Below the pieces are notes generated by a model that ran no database searches, was not told the DNA's origin, and saw only the letters and a program-made list of their open reading frames with translations. The position numbers were made by a program, and so were the translations under genes. This document shows positions 9,411 to 18,191 of a stretch of DNA of 48,133 nucleotides, in pieces. Origin of the DNA: Acidobacteriaceae bacterium (lineage in GTDB: Bacteria; Acidobacteriota; Terriglobia; Terriglobales; Acidobacteriaceae); the NCBI GenBank assembly GCA_003162935.1, contig PLUW01000023.1, forward strand, positions 13,588 through 61,720, written 5' to 3'. Positions within the stretch are counted from its first letter, which is position 1. Each line of letters opens with the position of its first letter.

Positions 9411-9440
9411 TTGCCTACTCTTGATCGCCGCCGCTATACT
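9411..9440 (+). promoter_or_regulatory. Sigma70-type promoter candidate
   Basis: TTGCCT at 9411-9416 and TATACT at 9435-9440 are separated by 18 bp, about 18 bp upstream of the start codon of the secreted-protein gene. Assigned by eye against the consensus. Confidence 0.5.
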
Positions 9441-9458
9441 GGCTCTTCCGAGGTGAAT

Positions 9459-9974
9459 ATGCCAATCCGTTCTTCCGCGTTTCCGCTTGCGTGTTTCGTT
9501 CTCTTTGCTTGGATGCTGGCGGGCGCGCAAGCGAAACCGGAAACGCGAAATTCGGATGCGCAAAATTCAACCACCGGCGCGGAATATTCCGGCATGTATG
9601 GTTTCTTGAACGACGGTGAGTTCGTGCAGCTTACCGTTGAAGACCAGGGACATGTCATCGGCTTTATTTCGCGCTATGCCGACTCGTCGCACGAAGGCGG
9701 TTTTCTCGAACATTTTCTTGAGTCGGGACAACTCGAGGGCAATCGCCTCGTGTTTACCAGCAAGATCGTGAAGGGTAAATCGTTCCAGTTTCAGGGAACG
9801 GTCGAACGGGGCGAGGGCAAGAGCCGGGCCGACGAAGCCTATTACGTGCTGCAGGGAACTCTGGTCGAGAACACGACCGATGCAGCGAAGAAAATTTCTT
9901 CTCGCTCAGTCGATGTTTTGCTGCGAAGCTTTCCACAGGATTTGGCCCCGCCACCACCAACGGAAAGGAAATAG
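9459..9974 (+). CDS. Small secreted protein, unknown function
   Basis: 171 residues with a clear signal peptide (MPIRSSAFPLACFVLFAWML followed by AGAQA). The mature part starts with a polar linker, then a compact segment (YSGMYGFLNDGEFVQLTVED, then HVIGFISRYADSSHEGGFLEHF) that reads like a lipocalin/beta-barrel style fold with repeated strands, and ends in a proline-rich tail. The start at 9459 is chosen because GAGG lies seven bases upstream and the signal peptide begins there; the frame is open further upstream. No family is recognised. Confidence 0.78.
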   Translation: MPIRSSAFPLACFVLFAWMLAGAQAKPETRNSDAQNSTTGAEYSGMYGFLNDGEFVQLTVEDQGHVIGFISRYADSSHEGGFLEHFLESGQLEGNRLVFTSKIVKGKSFQFQGTVERGEGKSRADEAYYVLQGTLVENTTDAAKKISSRSVDVLLRSFPQDLAPPPPTERK

Positions 9975-10109
9975 GCCTCCGTGTTCGATCCGCCTTCTGT
10001 GAAGGCGCGCTCAGGAGTTCCATTGACCTGCACCGTTTGCAAGTGTCGCAGATGGCATGGTAGTGTCGATTTCTCAACCCAACCGTCCAACTCATGAAAG
10101 GAGTTTCTT

Positions 10110-10811
10110 ATGAAGAACAGGATATTGCTTGTAGCCATTCTGCTGGCCAGCGTGGTGCCAGCCTTGGCCGCAGACAAGGAAGAGAAAGTAGAGGACCGCA
10201 TCAACCAATCTGCGACCGTGTTCAAGGAAATCCTCGGCATGCCGGATGGGATTCCGAAGGATCTGCTCAACAAATCGTATTGCGTCGCGATTTTTCCATC
10301 GGTAAAGAAAGCGGCGTTCATTGTGGGCGGCAGCTATGGGCGAGGACTGATCACGTGCCGCAAGGGACACAATTTCAGGGGCTCATGGAGCGCACCCTCA
10401 ATGTTTGCGCTGGAAGCTGGGAGTGTCGGCTTTCAGATCGGCGGCCAGGAAACCGACTTCGTGCTGTTGATCATGAATGACGCGGGCGCAAACTCGGTGA
10501 TGTCAAGCAAGGTGAAGTTGGGAGGGGACGCATCGGTTGCGGCCGGCCCAGTCGGGCGCGATGCCGCTGCGGCAACCGATATCGTGATGAAGGCTGAAAT
10601 TCTGTCGTATTCCCGGGCCCAGGGACTGTTTGCGGGCGTGTCATTGGAGGGTTCGACGCTGCGCTCCGATGACGGCGCGAACAAGACCCTGTACGGCAAG
10701 GAACTGAGCGCGAAGGAAATCGTGCGCGAAGGGAAAGTACCACCGCCGGCAGACGCACAAAAGCTGCTGGCGCTCCTGCGCAAGGCATCTCCGGTACACG
10801 TAGGCAAGTAG
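10110..10811 (+). CDS. SYLF (YSC84-like) lipid-binding domain protein
   Basis: 233 residues with a signal peptide (KNRILLVAILLASVVPALA), so exported. The rest matches the SYLF/DUF500 pattern: KSYCVAIFPSVKKAAFIVGG, YGRGLITCRK, WSAPSMFALEAGSVGFQIGG, TDFVLLIMND, then VAAGPVGRDAAAATD and YSRAQGLFAGVSLEGS. Family members bind phosphoinositides in eukaryotes; bacterial ones are uncharacterised envelope proteins. AAAGGAG precedes the ATG by seven bases. A rho-independent terminator follows, making this a likely single-gene unit. Confidence 0.93.
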   Translation: MKNRILLVAILLASVVPALAADKEEKVEDRINQSATVFKEILGMPDGIPKDLLNKSYCVAIFPSVKKAAFIVGGSYGRGLITCRKGHNFRGSWSAPSMFALEAGSVGFQIGGQETDFVLLIMNDAGANSVMSSKVKLGGDASVAAGPVGRDAAAATDIVMKAEILSYSRAQGLFAGVSLEGSTLRSDDGANKTLYGKELSAKEIVREGKVPPPADAQKLLALLRKASPVHVGK

Positions 10812-10835
10812 CACAAACGGAAGTGAGTCGAAAAC

Positions 10836-10873
10836 AACCCCCCGACTTGGGCTTAGGCTCTGCGGGGGTTTTT
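10836..10873 (+). terminator. Rho-independent terminator after SYLF gene
   Basis: AACCCCC at 10836-10842 pairs with GGGGGTT at 10864-10870 and runs into five Ts. It sits 25 bp after the SYLF stop and before trpD. Confidence 0.75.
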
Positions 10874-10925
10874 CTTGCGCCGCCCAGTTTGAAAGTAGCC
10901 TCGGTTCTGCTGTAGCTTGGAGCTT

Positions 10926-11990
10926 GTGATCCTCGACGTTCTCCATCGCATCGCGAACCACCGTCAATCGCTGTCACGCGCAGAAGCGCGCGCGGTCATG
11001 AGCGAGGTCCTCACCGGCCAATGCACGGACGCGCAGATCGCGGCGCTGTTGGTGGCGTTGCACATGAAAGGCGAGACCGTCGAGGAAATCGTGGGATTCG
11101 CCGAGGCCATCCGCGCCGCCGCTATTCCGCTCGACCTTCATGCCGATTCCGTTCTCGACGCGAGCGGCACTGGGCGCGACGCGCTGGTCGATACCTGCGG
11201 CACTGGCGGCGACACCAGCGGCACCTTCAACATTTCGACGGCCACGGCCTTCGTGGCTGCCGGAGCCGGCGTGCGCGTCGCCAAACACGGCAATCGCAGT
11301 GTGACCTCAAAGTGCGGCTCGGCCGATGTGATGGAAGCGTTGGGCGTGAATATCAATCTGCCGCCGGCGCAGATCGCAGCCTGCCTCGAGCAAGTGGGGA
11401 TTGCGTTTCTTTTTGCTCCCGCCATGCACTCAGCGATGAAGCATGTGCAGGCCGCGCGGCGTGAACTGCGTCTGCGGACGGTTTTCAATCTTCTCGGGCC
11501 GCTGACGAATCCAGCGCGCGCCACCTGCCAAGTAGTGGGCGTCTATTCCGCGGATCTGGTCGAAAAACTCGCGGAAGCGCTCAGCATGTTAGGGTTGCGC
11601 CGCGCGCTGGTCGTCCGCGGAAACGACGGACTGGACGAAATCACGATCACGGGTTCCACCCGTATCGCCGAAGTGCGCGAAGGACAGGTTCGGAGCTACG
11701 AAGTGACGCCCGAGGAATTCGGCTTGAAGCGCGCCGCGATTGACGAAGTCTCCGGCGGAGACGCCGCTTGCAATGCTGGACTGATCCGCGAAGTTCTATC
11801 TGGCAAGAAATCTGCCCGCCGCGACGTGGTGCTGCTCAACGCCGCCGCCGCGCTCGTTGCGGCTGGGCGGGCCGATCATCTGCGCGATGCTGTGCCGTCA
11901 GCGGTGAAGTCCATAGATTCCGGCGCGGCACTCGCAAAACTGCAAGCGCTTGTTGCTTTCACCGTTGCCCACGCGACGCGCCCAGATTAG
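10926..11990 (+). CDS. trpD: Anthranilate phosphoribosyltransferase
   Basis: Transfers phosphoribose from PRPP to anthranilate in tryptophan synthesis. The 354-residue protein has the N-terminal helical domain ([20 protein letters not shown]), the PRPP loop [16 protein letters not shown], the KHGNR motif ([20 protein letters not shown]), anthranilate contacts around [20 protein letters not shown], and the metal-binding DE pair in DGLDEIT. GTG at 10926 with GGAG three bases upstream is my start; a TTG at 10917 is possible. No other trp gene is in the window, so it appears detached from a trp operon. Confidence 0.95.
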   Translation: MILDVLHRIANHRQSLSRAEARAVMSEVLTGQCTDAQIAALLVALHMKGETVEEIVGFAEAIRAAAIPLDLHADSVLDASGTGRDALVDTCGTGGDTSGTFNISTATAFVAAGAGVRVAKHGNRSVTSKCGSADVMEALGVNINLPPAQIAACLEQVGIAFLFAPAMHSAMKHVQAARRELRLRTVFNLLGPLTNPARATCQVVGVYSADLVEKLAEALSMLGLRRALVVRGNDGLDEITITGSTRIAEVREGQVRSYEVTPEEFGLKRAAIDEVSGGDAACNAGLIREVLSGKKSARRDVVLLNAAAALVAAGRADHLRDAVPSAVKSIDSGAALAKLQALVAFTVAHATRPD

Positions 11991-12004
11991 CACTATCGGT
12001 CGAG

Positions 12005-12487
12005 CTAGTTGACACTCGCCGCTGCTTTCAACTTCTCAATTTGTTTCAGGTGTCCGGCCCCGTGCCCACCCATTCTCTCGATCAGGTCGGCGACGGTCAT
12101 CTCGCGCTGCATCTCCGGGTGAAAAGCCGACTTCGCAAAGTCGGGAGCTTTCAGACTTCGCAGCAGACGCAAGTTATGATGCCGCCCCAACCCGTAGAAT
12201 GCGACCAACTCCGAGGCAGGCGAATCGAGGTAGTTCAGATTGCGGGCCCAAGCATCCTGATTAATCGGAGCGATGACGGGCTTGGTATCCGCCAGCATCT
12301 GTCGCAACCGGTATCCGTAAACGATCTCCACATCCGCCAGGTGGCCGAGGATCTCGAGCACGCACCATTTCTCAGGAGAAGGCTTGTAGCGCAGAACTCC
12401 TTCCGGCAGACCGGAAACAGCGGCCGCAATTTCCTTCGGACTCTTCTCCGCTGCATCGAGGTGTTTCTTAAACTCTGCTTCTGTCAT
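12005..12487 (-). CDS. DinB-like (DUF664) four-helix metalloprotein
   Basis: 160-residue cytoplasmic protein of the DinB/YfiT superfamily, whose members are four-helix bundles with three His metal ligands and often act as thiol transferases. Candidate ligands are the His in WCVLEILGHLADVE, one of the pair in LGRHHNLRLL and the His in GGHGAGHLKQIEKL. The second ATG is chosen because a GGGGG-type Shine-Dalgarno lies eight bases upstream; the other is at 12493. It follows the peptidase gene by about a dozen bases and is probably co-transcribed with it and rlmB. Confidence 0.87.
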   Translation of the reverse strand: MTEAEFKKHLDAAEKSPKEIAAAVSGLPEGVLRYKPSPEKWCVLEILGHLADVEIVYGYRLRQMLADTKPVIAPINQDAWARNLNYLDSPASELVAFYGLGRHHNLRLLRSLKAPDFAKSAFHPEMQREMTVADLIERMGGHGAGHLKQIEKLKAAASVN

Positions 12488-12499
12488 GGGCATCGCCCC

Positions 12500-14218
12500 C
12501 TACGGCGTGGAAATCTCAAACGAATCGTTCGTCAGATCGCTTTCCGGAACGCTGCCATCGTTGACTACGATCTCGCTGGCCGCGCCCTTCAATTCAACTC
12601 GCGTCGTGGCTGTGCTTTTGGCACGCACTTCAATTCGATTGGTGACCTCGCCGTCTTCCGACATAATGGTGAATGGAACCTCCGCGCCGGCATTGCCGAG
12701 GTTTTCCAGAGTTACGGTGACGAACTGTACATCCTTATCCGACTTCCATGGATGCGCCGACTGCACGCGGAAATCCGGCAGGCCGCGATCCTGATACACC
12801 CAATCGTCGAAGAACCATCCTAGGTCGCGCTTGGCGTTGGCTTCGATCAATCGTTCCACATATTTAGGGTCTTTGTCGTCCTCGGCGCGATACCTGGCAA
12901 GGGCCTGCTTCAGCGCATCGTCGCCGACCATGTCGCGTAACATCCACCACACGTATGCGGCTTTGCTGCGATAGTAACTTTCATCGAAAGTGGTGGCCAG
13001 CGGCTGGCCAACATTTTTCTGCGGGCCGTTCTTCGCCAGAGCGGCCGCCACTTCCTTTTCCGAATCGAGAAACGCTGCTCGGTGCAGTCCAAGAAAATCG
13101 AGAGCTGCCTGGCGTCCGCCTTGCTGCTGGCGATACATGGCTTCGGCGAAGTGCGCCAGTCCCTCGTAAACCCATGGCCTCGGCGACGGCAACGCGGAAT
13201 GAACCAATTCGTGAACCAGGTTGATGCCCGCGAGCTTCGAATCTTCCGCGGCCATCGATGCCATCAACAACGTGCCGCTTTCAAATGGAGCGGAATTCGG
13301 ATCGGCAAAATCGGCGATGGCAATCGGCGCGCTTGGCTGACCGAACCAGCTACTTACAAATTTCATGGCAGGATCGAGCGCATTGAAATAAGTCGCGGCC
13401 CCGACCTCGTGGCCCGGCAGGCTGAACAGGTTCAAGGGAGACTTAGATTGCTTTACGTAACTTGCCGTCACAAATGTCGGTGCGATCGTGCCGAGTACTC
13501 TCCAATGGCAAGTTGTCAGCAGCGTCCAATTCTTCCCAAAATCAGCATCCGCTCCTCCATTGGCGCCGCACAGCAACGTCTCAGCTTCCTCGCCGCCGGC
13601 ACCGGACAGGCTGAGGCTAGCTTGGAATTCGCTCCCCGATTCCCGCGCCTTCCATCGATTCACGACCTCAAACAAACTGTTCCCCTCCGAGAAATCCGCC
13701 GACTCAGTTGTAATCGGATACCACGCCACATATCCCGCGCCGCGCACCGCTGTAAACGATGAACCGATCTGGTCCCAGCTCGAATGTCTGGCGATCTCCT
13801 CCGGCACTCCGACCCGCGTCAGCCGCGTCGTATCCCGCGGGATGACCCCCTCATAGCCGATCTCAAGTTCCACGGAGCCCTTTGGCTTGATCTCGGCGGG
13901 CAGAGTCACGATTGCTTCAGCGAGCGCGCCCGTGTGGTCGATATCCGACTGGTAAGGTTGCGAGACATATTGCACCGCCTTGCCGTCGACGCGGATCGAA
14001 CGCCAATTGAGGGACGCGGAAATTTGCAGCACGACGATCTTCTGCGGATGAGTAGAGTCGTTGCGCAATGTGACCTTGCCGCGCGCGCCGAGCCTCTGCT
14101 GCTGGGGCTCCAACTGAATCTCCAGATCGTATTTTGTGATCGTGAACGCCTCCCGGTCGAGAGCGGCCGCGGAAAGGCTTGCGCCAAGTAAGACGCACAA
14201 AACACAGAGAAGTCTCAT
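12500..14218 (-). CDS. Secreted M1-like zinc metallopeptidase
   Basis: 572 residues with a signal peptide (MRLLCVLCVLLGASLSAAA). An N-terminal beta-rich domain (YDLEIQLEPQQQRLGARGKV) as in M1 aminopeptidases is followed by a gluzincin domain with HELVH, 18 residues, then Glu (HELVHSALPSPRPWVYEGL...HFAE), the exact M1 metal-site spacing. The segment YYRSKAAYVWWMLRDM resembles the helix carrying the catalytic Tyr. The usual GAMEN exopeptidase motif is not seen (PFESGTLLMASM stands in its place), so specificity may differ. Its start overlaps the rlmB stop by four bases (ATGA), indicating translational coupling. Confidence 0.85.
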   Translation of the reverse strand: MRLLCVLCVLLGASLSAAALDREAFTITKYDLEIQLEPQQQRLGARGKVTLRNDSTHPQKIVVLQISASLNWRSIRVDGKAVQYVSQPYQSDIDHTGALAEAIVTLPAEIKPKGSVELEIGYEGVIPRDTTRLTRVGVPEEIARHSSWDQIGSSFTAVRGAGYVAWYPITTESADFSEGNSLFEVVNRWKARESGSEFQASLSLSGAGGEEAETLLCGANGGADADFGKNWTLLTTCHWRVLGTIAPTFVTASYVKQSKSPLNLFSLPGHEVGAATYFNALDPAMKFVSSWFGQPSAPIAIADFADPNSAPFESGTLLMASMAAEDSKLAGINLVHELVHSALPSPRPWVYEGLAHFAEAMYRQQQGGRQAALDFLGLHRAAFLDSEKEVAAALAKNGPQKNVGQPLATTFDESYYRSKAAYVWWMLRDMVGDDALKQALARYRAEDDKDPKYVERLIEANAKRDLGWFFDDWVYQDRGLPDFRVQSAHPWKSDKDVQFVTVTLENLGNAGAEVPFTIMSEDGEVTNRIEVRAKSTATTRVELKGAASEIVVNDGSVPESDLTNDSFEISTP

Positions 14219-14961
14219 GATTCCTTGGATGCGGCGAGCCGCCTTTGCCGCACCACTTCATACAGCACCACGCCCGCCGCCACCGACACATTCAGCGAGG
14301 GCACGTTTCCCAGCATCGGAATCGACACCAGGAAATCGCAGTGACGGCGCACCAGATCGTGCAGTCCCTTGCCTTCGGCGCCGAGCACAATGGCGCAATG
14401 CATCTTGTAATCGACGGCATCGTAAGTTTGCTCGCCGCGCTCGTCTAATCCAACCACCCACAGATCCTTCTCCTTCAATTCCTCAAGCGCTCGCGAGATG
14501 TTGGTGACTTTCGCAATCGGAAGGTGTTCGCTGGCTCCGGCCGAAACCTTCGCCACCGCCGCTGTAACCGCCGCCGAACGGCGCTCGGGAATCACCACGC
14601 CGTCGGCTCCCGCAGCGTCGGCGGTGCGCAGGATCGCTCCCAGATTGTGCGGGTCTTCGACGCCATCAAGCACAACAATCAGCGACTGCTTGCCGCGGCG
14701 CGACGCGACAATATCGTCGAGGTCGCTATATTGCTTTGCCGAGGTCGCGGCCACCAGACCCTGATGCGCGGCGTTGCCGGCGATTTCGTCGAGTTCCACG
14801 CGCGACAAAACGCGCACCGGGACGCCAATTTTGCGGCACTCTTCAATGGCGCGCTTCAAGCGAATGTCGTTCCGTTCCTTGGCGACCGCAACCCACTCGA
14901 AGTTTCGCCCACGCGCCTTGAGCGCCTCGGTGACTGTGTTGATTCCGTAGAGAATGTTCAC
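14215..14961 (-). CDS. rlmB: 23S rRNA (guanosine-2'-O)-methyltransferase, SpoU/TrmH family
   Basis: 248-residue SPOUT methyltransferase, most like RlmB, which methylates G2251 of 23S rRNA. The N-terminal L30e-like substrate-binding domain (MNILYGINTVTEALKARG) is followed by SPOUT motifs 1 (DGVEDPHNLGAILRTADAAG), 2 (AIVLGAEGKGL) and 3 (IPMLGNVPSLNVSVAAGVVL), which form the knotted SAM site. The first gene of a three-gene minus-strand unit with the peptidase and DinB-like gene. TrmH-type tRNA specificity cannot be excluded, but the N-terminal domain favours RlmB. Confidence 0.93.
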   Translation of the reverse strand: MNILYGINTVTEALKARGRNFEWVAVAKERNDIRLKRAIEECRKIGVPVRVLSRVELDEIAGNAAHQGLVAATSAKQYSDLDDIVASRRGKQSLIVVLDGVEDPHNLGAILRTADAAGADGVVIPERRSAAVTAAVAKVSAGASEHLPIAKVTNISRALEELKEKDLWVVGLDERGEQTYDAVDYKMHCAIVLGAEGKGLHDLVRRHCDFLVSIPMLGNVPSLNVSVAAGVVLYEVVRQRRLAASKES

Positions 14962-15002
14962 GTTGAGTAGTTTACCGCGTGCGGTCTCTGTTGCTTATGT
15001 CG

Positions 15003-15023
15003 GGACGGGGCTCAGGCCCGTCC
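15003..15023. repeat. Palindromic repeat (GGACGGG hairpin)
   Basis: GGACGGG at 15003-15009 pairs perfectly with CCCGTCC at 15017-15023. The same GGACGGG/CCCGTCC core recurs at 43883-43904 and, in variant form, inside alaS at 42840-42860. Lies in the gap between rlmB and the thiolase gene. Confidence 0.7.
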
Positions 15024-15094
15024 AGTCTAGCCCCGCCTCCACGCGGACATCTGAGCTAAGTTTGGTCTAGACTGAAGCGTCCGGGAGGCTCCCG

Positions 15095-16276
15095 TTGAAC
15101 AACGTCTACATCCTCTCCGCCGTGCGCACGCCCATCGGCAAGTTTGGAGGCTCGCTCGCCTCGCTCTCCGCCGCCGACATGGGCGTGGTCGCCGCGAAGG
15201 CTGCGCTCGAACGCGCCGGCGTCGAGCCGCAGCAGGTCGAAGAAACGATCTTCGGCAATGCCCGGCAGGCTGGAGGCGGACCCAATCCCGCGCGCCAAAT
15301 TTCGATCCGAAGCGGCGTTCCTCAGGAAGTTCCCGCCTACACGGTAAACAAGGCGTGCGCGTCGGGCATCAAATCCATCGCGCTCGGCTTCCAGGAGATT
15401 GCCACCGGCAATCTGGATTGCGTGCTGGCGGGCGGCACCGAATCGATGTCGCGGCTCCCTTATTATCTCGAGGGTGCGCGCTGGGGATATCGTCTCGGCA
15501 ACCAGGAGCTCGTCGACGGCATGTACCGCGACGGATTTTTCTGTCCTTTGGCCAAGATGCTGATGGGCGAGACCGCCGAGACTCTCGCCGTGCAGTACAA
15601 GATCACGCGGGAAGAGCAAGATCGGTTTGCGCTCGTGTCGCAGCAACACGCAGCGACGGCGCAATCCAGCGGTCGCTTCGATGCGGAAATCGCTCCCGTC
15701 AAGATCGAAGGCAAGAAGGGAACAACCGTTTTCTCTCGTGACGAACACCTGTTTCTCGACGCAACGCCGGAGAAGATGGCGAAGTTATCGCCGGTGTTTT
15801 CCAAAACCGGCACGATTACTGCCGGGAACTCCTCCGGCATCACCGATGGCGCGGCGGCGGTAGTGCTGGCGAGCGAGAAATTCCTCCAGCGAAACAATCT
15901 GAAGCCGCTGGCGCGAATTCTGGCCGCGACTTCCGCGGGCGTGGACCCGCGCCTCATGGGCCTCGGGCCCGTTCCAGCCATTCGCAAGCTGGAACAGAAA
16001 CACGGGCTCAAGCTCAACGATTTCGATTTGGTTGAGCTCAATGAAGCCTTCGCCGCCCAGGTGCTGGCCTGCGATCGAGAACTGCATTTCGATCGGGAGA
16101 AACTCAACGTAAACGGCGGTGCCATTGCACTCGGCCATCCCATCGGCTGCACCGGAACGCGCATCACCGTGACGCTGCTTCACGAAATGCTCAAACGCAA
16201 GGCGCGGCGCGGCCTCGCCACCCTCTGCGTCAGCGGCGGCATGGGCATGGCGCTGGCCATCGAGAGTGTTTCGTAA
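15095..16276 (+). CDS. Acetyl-CoA C-acyltransferase (thiolase)
   Basis: 393-residue thiolase acting on short- or medium-chain acyl-CoA in the cytoplasm, either condensing two acetyl-CoA or cleaving 3-ketoacyl-CoA. The nucleophilic Cys is C88 in [12 protein letters not shown]; the other family motifs are [21 protein letters not shown] (catalytic His) and the C-terminal CVSGGMGMA (second Cys). The start is TTG at 15095, preceded by GGGAGG at six bases spacing, with no better ATG. No other beta-oxidation gene is adjacent, so synthesis versus degradation cannot be decided. Confidence 0.95.
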   Translation: MNNVYILSAVRTPIGKFGGSLASLSAADMGVVAAKAALERAGVEPQQVEETIFGNARQAGGGPNPARQISIRSGVPQEVPAYTVNKACASGIKSIALGFQEIATGNLDCVLAGGTESMSRLPYYLEGARWGYRLGNQELVDGMYRDGFFCPLAKMLMGETAETLAVQYKITREEQDRFALVSQQHAATAQSSGRFDAEIAPVKIEGKKGTTVFSRDEHLFLDATPEKMAKLSPVFSKTGTITAGNSSGITDGAAAVVLASEKFLQRNNLKPLARILAATSAGVDPRLMGLGPVPAIRKLEQKHGLKLNDFDLVELNEAFAAQVLACDRELHFDREKLNVNGGAIALGHPIGCTGTRITVTLLHEMLKRKARRGLATLCVSGGMGMALAIESVS

Positions 16277-16379
16277 AGGAGTTGCGACTGGCGGGCCGGT
16301 CGTTGCGGTAGCTATACTTGCTAAAGATATGGCGATCGCCGCCGCAAATACCGGTTTCGCCAGCTCGGCTCGAAACCCT

Positions 16380-17159
16380 ATGCCCCTCTCCGCCATCATC
16401 GTCGACGACGAACAACTGGCGCGCGACGAACTTGCCTACCTGCTCAAGAACGCCGGCGACATCAACATCGTCGCGCAGGGCAAGAACGGACTCGAAGCCG
16501 TCAACCTAATCAAAGAACACAATCCCGACCTGGTGTTTCTCGACGTGCAGATGCCGGGCCTCGACGGTTTCGGCGTCATCAAAAAACTGCTCGACCGCAA
16601 GGTTCCACTGCCCAAGATTGTCTTCGCTACTGCCTTCGATCAATACGCAGTGAAAGCGTTCGAAGTGAATGCGGTGGACTACATCCTCAAGCCCTTCGAT
16701 AAGAGGCGCGTGGCCCAGTCCATCGAAAAGGCGCGGGCAAAGATTGAGGCGGGCGCCGGACCGGAAGAGAAATTCGAAGCGCTGGTGCGGATGCTGGAGT
16801 CGCAAAAGCCGCAAACGGCGAAGATCTTGATCAAGGTGGCAGGAAGGCTGTTCCTGGCCGATCCGAAAGATGTTTGCTACGCGACCATCGACGATGGCGT
16901 AATCACGGTGACCACCAGCGGCCACCTCGGCATGGAAGGGCAGTCGAACTGCCGGACGCTGGAAGAGCTTTTTGAGAACCTCGATCCCAACCTGTTCTGG
17001 CGGGCGCACCGGTCGTTTCTGGTCAACAAGAATCACATCCGCGAGGTTGTGCCCTGGTTCAAAAGCTCCTATCAGTTGCGCATGGACGATAAGAAACAAA
17101 CGGAGATTCCGGTAAGCCGCGCGCAAACCCGCCGCCTGCGCGAACTCTTCAACCTCTAG
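16380..17159 (+). CDS. LytTR-family response regulator
   Basis: 259 residues. An N-terminal receiver domain (SAIIVDDEQLARDELAYLL, phospho-acceptor Asp in LVFLDVQMPGLDG, and Lys in DYILKPFDKRRV) is followed by a linker and a LytTR DNA-binding domain (residues about 160-259: AGRLFLADPKDVCYATIDDG, then FWRAHRSFLVNKNHI, ending TRRLRELFNL). LytTR regulators bind imperfect direct repeats. No histidine kinase is nearby, so its partner is encoded elsewhere. An in-frame ATG at 16329, ten bases after a TATACT box, would add 17 residues; I keep 16380 because the receiver domain starts there. Confidence 0.92.
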   Translation: MPLSAIIVDDEQLARDELAYLLKNAGDINIVAQGKNGLEAVNLIKEHNPDLVFLDVQMPGLDGFGVIKKLLDRKVPLPKIVFATAFDQYAVKAFEVNAVDYILKPFDKRRVAQSIEKARAKIEAGAGPEEKFEALVRMLESQKPQTAKILIKVAGRLFLADPKDVCYATIDDGVITVTTSGHLGMEGQSNCRTLEELFENLDPNLFWRAHRSFLVNKNHIREVVPWFKSSYQLRMDDKKQTEIPVSRAQTRRLRELFNL

Positions 17160-17164
17160 CGGGG

Positions 17165-17199
17165 AAAAAAGGGGCGGACAGAGACCGCTTCGTCCGCCC
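17165..17199 (-). terminator. Rho-independent terminator of the FNR-like gene
   Basis: On the minus strand GGGCGGAC (17199-17192) pairs perfectly with GTCCGCCC (17179-17172), followed by C and six Ts (17170-17165). It sits 12 bp after the FNR-like stop, between the two convergent regulators. Confidence 0.85.
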
Positions 17200-17211
17200 G
17201 GGGGAGGGATC

Positions 17212-17922
17212 TCAGGACATAATTGCTTGCAACGCGATCCGGTTGGGAATTACCAGCGTCGCGCCCTCAAGGCGAATCAAATCTTTCCGCTTCATGTCGC
17301 TCAGTAGGCGGGTGACTGTTTCTCGCGACGATCCAATCATTTGCGCCATTTCTTCATGCGTGAATTCCGTGGGAACACAGAGATCCCGGTTGCGGGGCTC
17401 GTTCGCGACCCAGGAAAGCAGCAGCCGGGCGAGTTTCTCCGTCGAACTTCGCGCCAGCAGCAGATCGTAGGCATCGTCGAACGAAGTTGCGATCTCGCGC
17501 GCAATCATGGTGGCGCAGGCGAGCGCGGCATGACTGCTGCGCTCGATCAGACGCAGGAAGCTGTCGCGTTCGATGAACTTGATCTGGCACAGCTCGATCG
17601 TGGTGACCGTAATCAACGACGGCCCGCCGGTAACTACTGCACTCAGTCCCAATACCTGATGGTCGCCAGCAATTTTCAAAATGATTGTCTTGCCATCGCG
17701 AGCGCGAATCGAAAGCTTGGCCCGCCCGCCGCAGGCGATATAGACGCCGCGCGGAATTTCACCTTCGGTCATCAAGGTGGCGTTGGCGGGATACAAGGTG
17801 GGGTGCCCCAGCGCGTTGAATTCGGCCATCACGGGCGGAGGCAAACCGCAGAAGTCGCCGGGCCGCTTCAAATGGCAGCTTTGACAGTCCATCGAAATCG
17901 CCAAACGTCGGGACACACCCAT
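17212..17922 (-). CDS. Crp/Fnr family regulator with FNR-type cysteines
   Basis: 236 residues: an N-terminal cysteine cluster, a cyclic-nucleotide-fold domain (about residues 40-130), a dimer helix and a winged-helix DNA-binding domain. C13, C16, C25 and C112 (IELCQIKF) occupy places like the four ligands of the oxygen-sensing [4Fe-4S] cluster of E. coli FNR, though spacing C-x2-C-x8-C differs from C-x2-C-x5-C. The recognition helix GSSRETVTRLL has R200, E201 and R205, the CRP pattern rather than the FNR pattern. The start is set by GGGAGGAG eight bases before the ATG at 17922; an open upstream extension is ignored. Its own terminator follows. Confidence 0.9.
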   Translation of the reverse strand: MGVSRRLAISMDCQSCHLKRPGDFCGLPPPVMAEFNALGHPTLYPANATLMTEGEIPRGVYIACGGRAKLSIRARDGKTIILKIAGDHQVLGLSAVVTGGPSLITVTTIELCQIKFIERDSFLRLIERSSHAALACATMIAREIATSFDDAYDLLLARSSTEKLARLLLSWVANEPRNRDLCVPTEFTHEEMAQMIGSSRETVTRLLSDMKRKDLIRLEGATLVIPNRIALQAIMS

Positions 17923-18191
17923 CGCACAACTCCTCCCGGACGACAAGACGTATCTGGTGGAATCCTCCGCCGAGATGCGGGAATGCACCACCGGAAGGCA
18001 TTGCACACCAAGGACCACTCCCTTGCAGGGCAGTTAAGTGGCTCTACCTTCACTTCTTGGCGTGATTTGAACCAGCGCAACGCCAAACAATATTGCCGGA
18101 GCACTGACCGGCTGCCGACAGTTGGGCAATGCATTCGCGGAGACTAGTGGAGAATGGCTAAATGACGGGAGAATCCGACACAGACTGGCTT

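Noticed and set aside
11768-12823. A 351-codon plus-strand open frame spanning trpD end, the DinB-like gene and the peptidase end
   Set aside because: It crosses three well-supported genes in other frames and has no recognisable domain or ribosome site.
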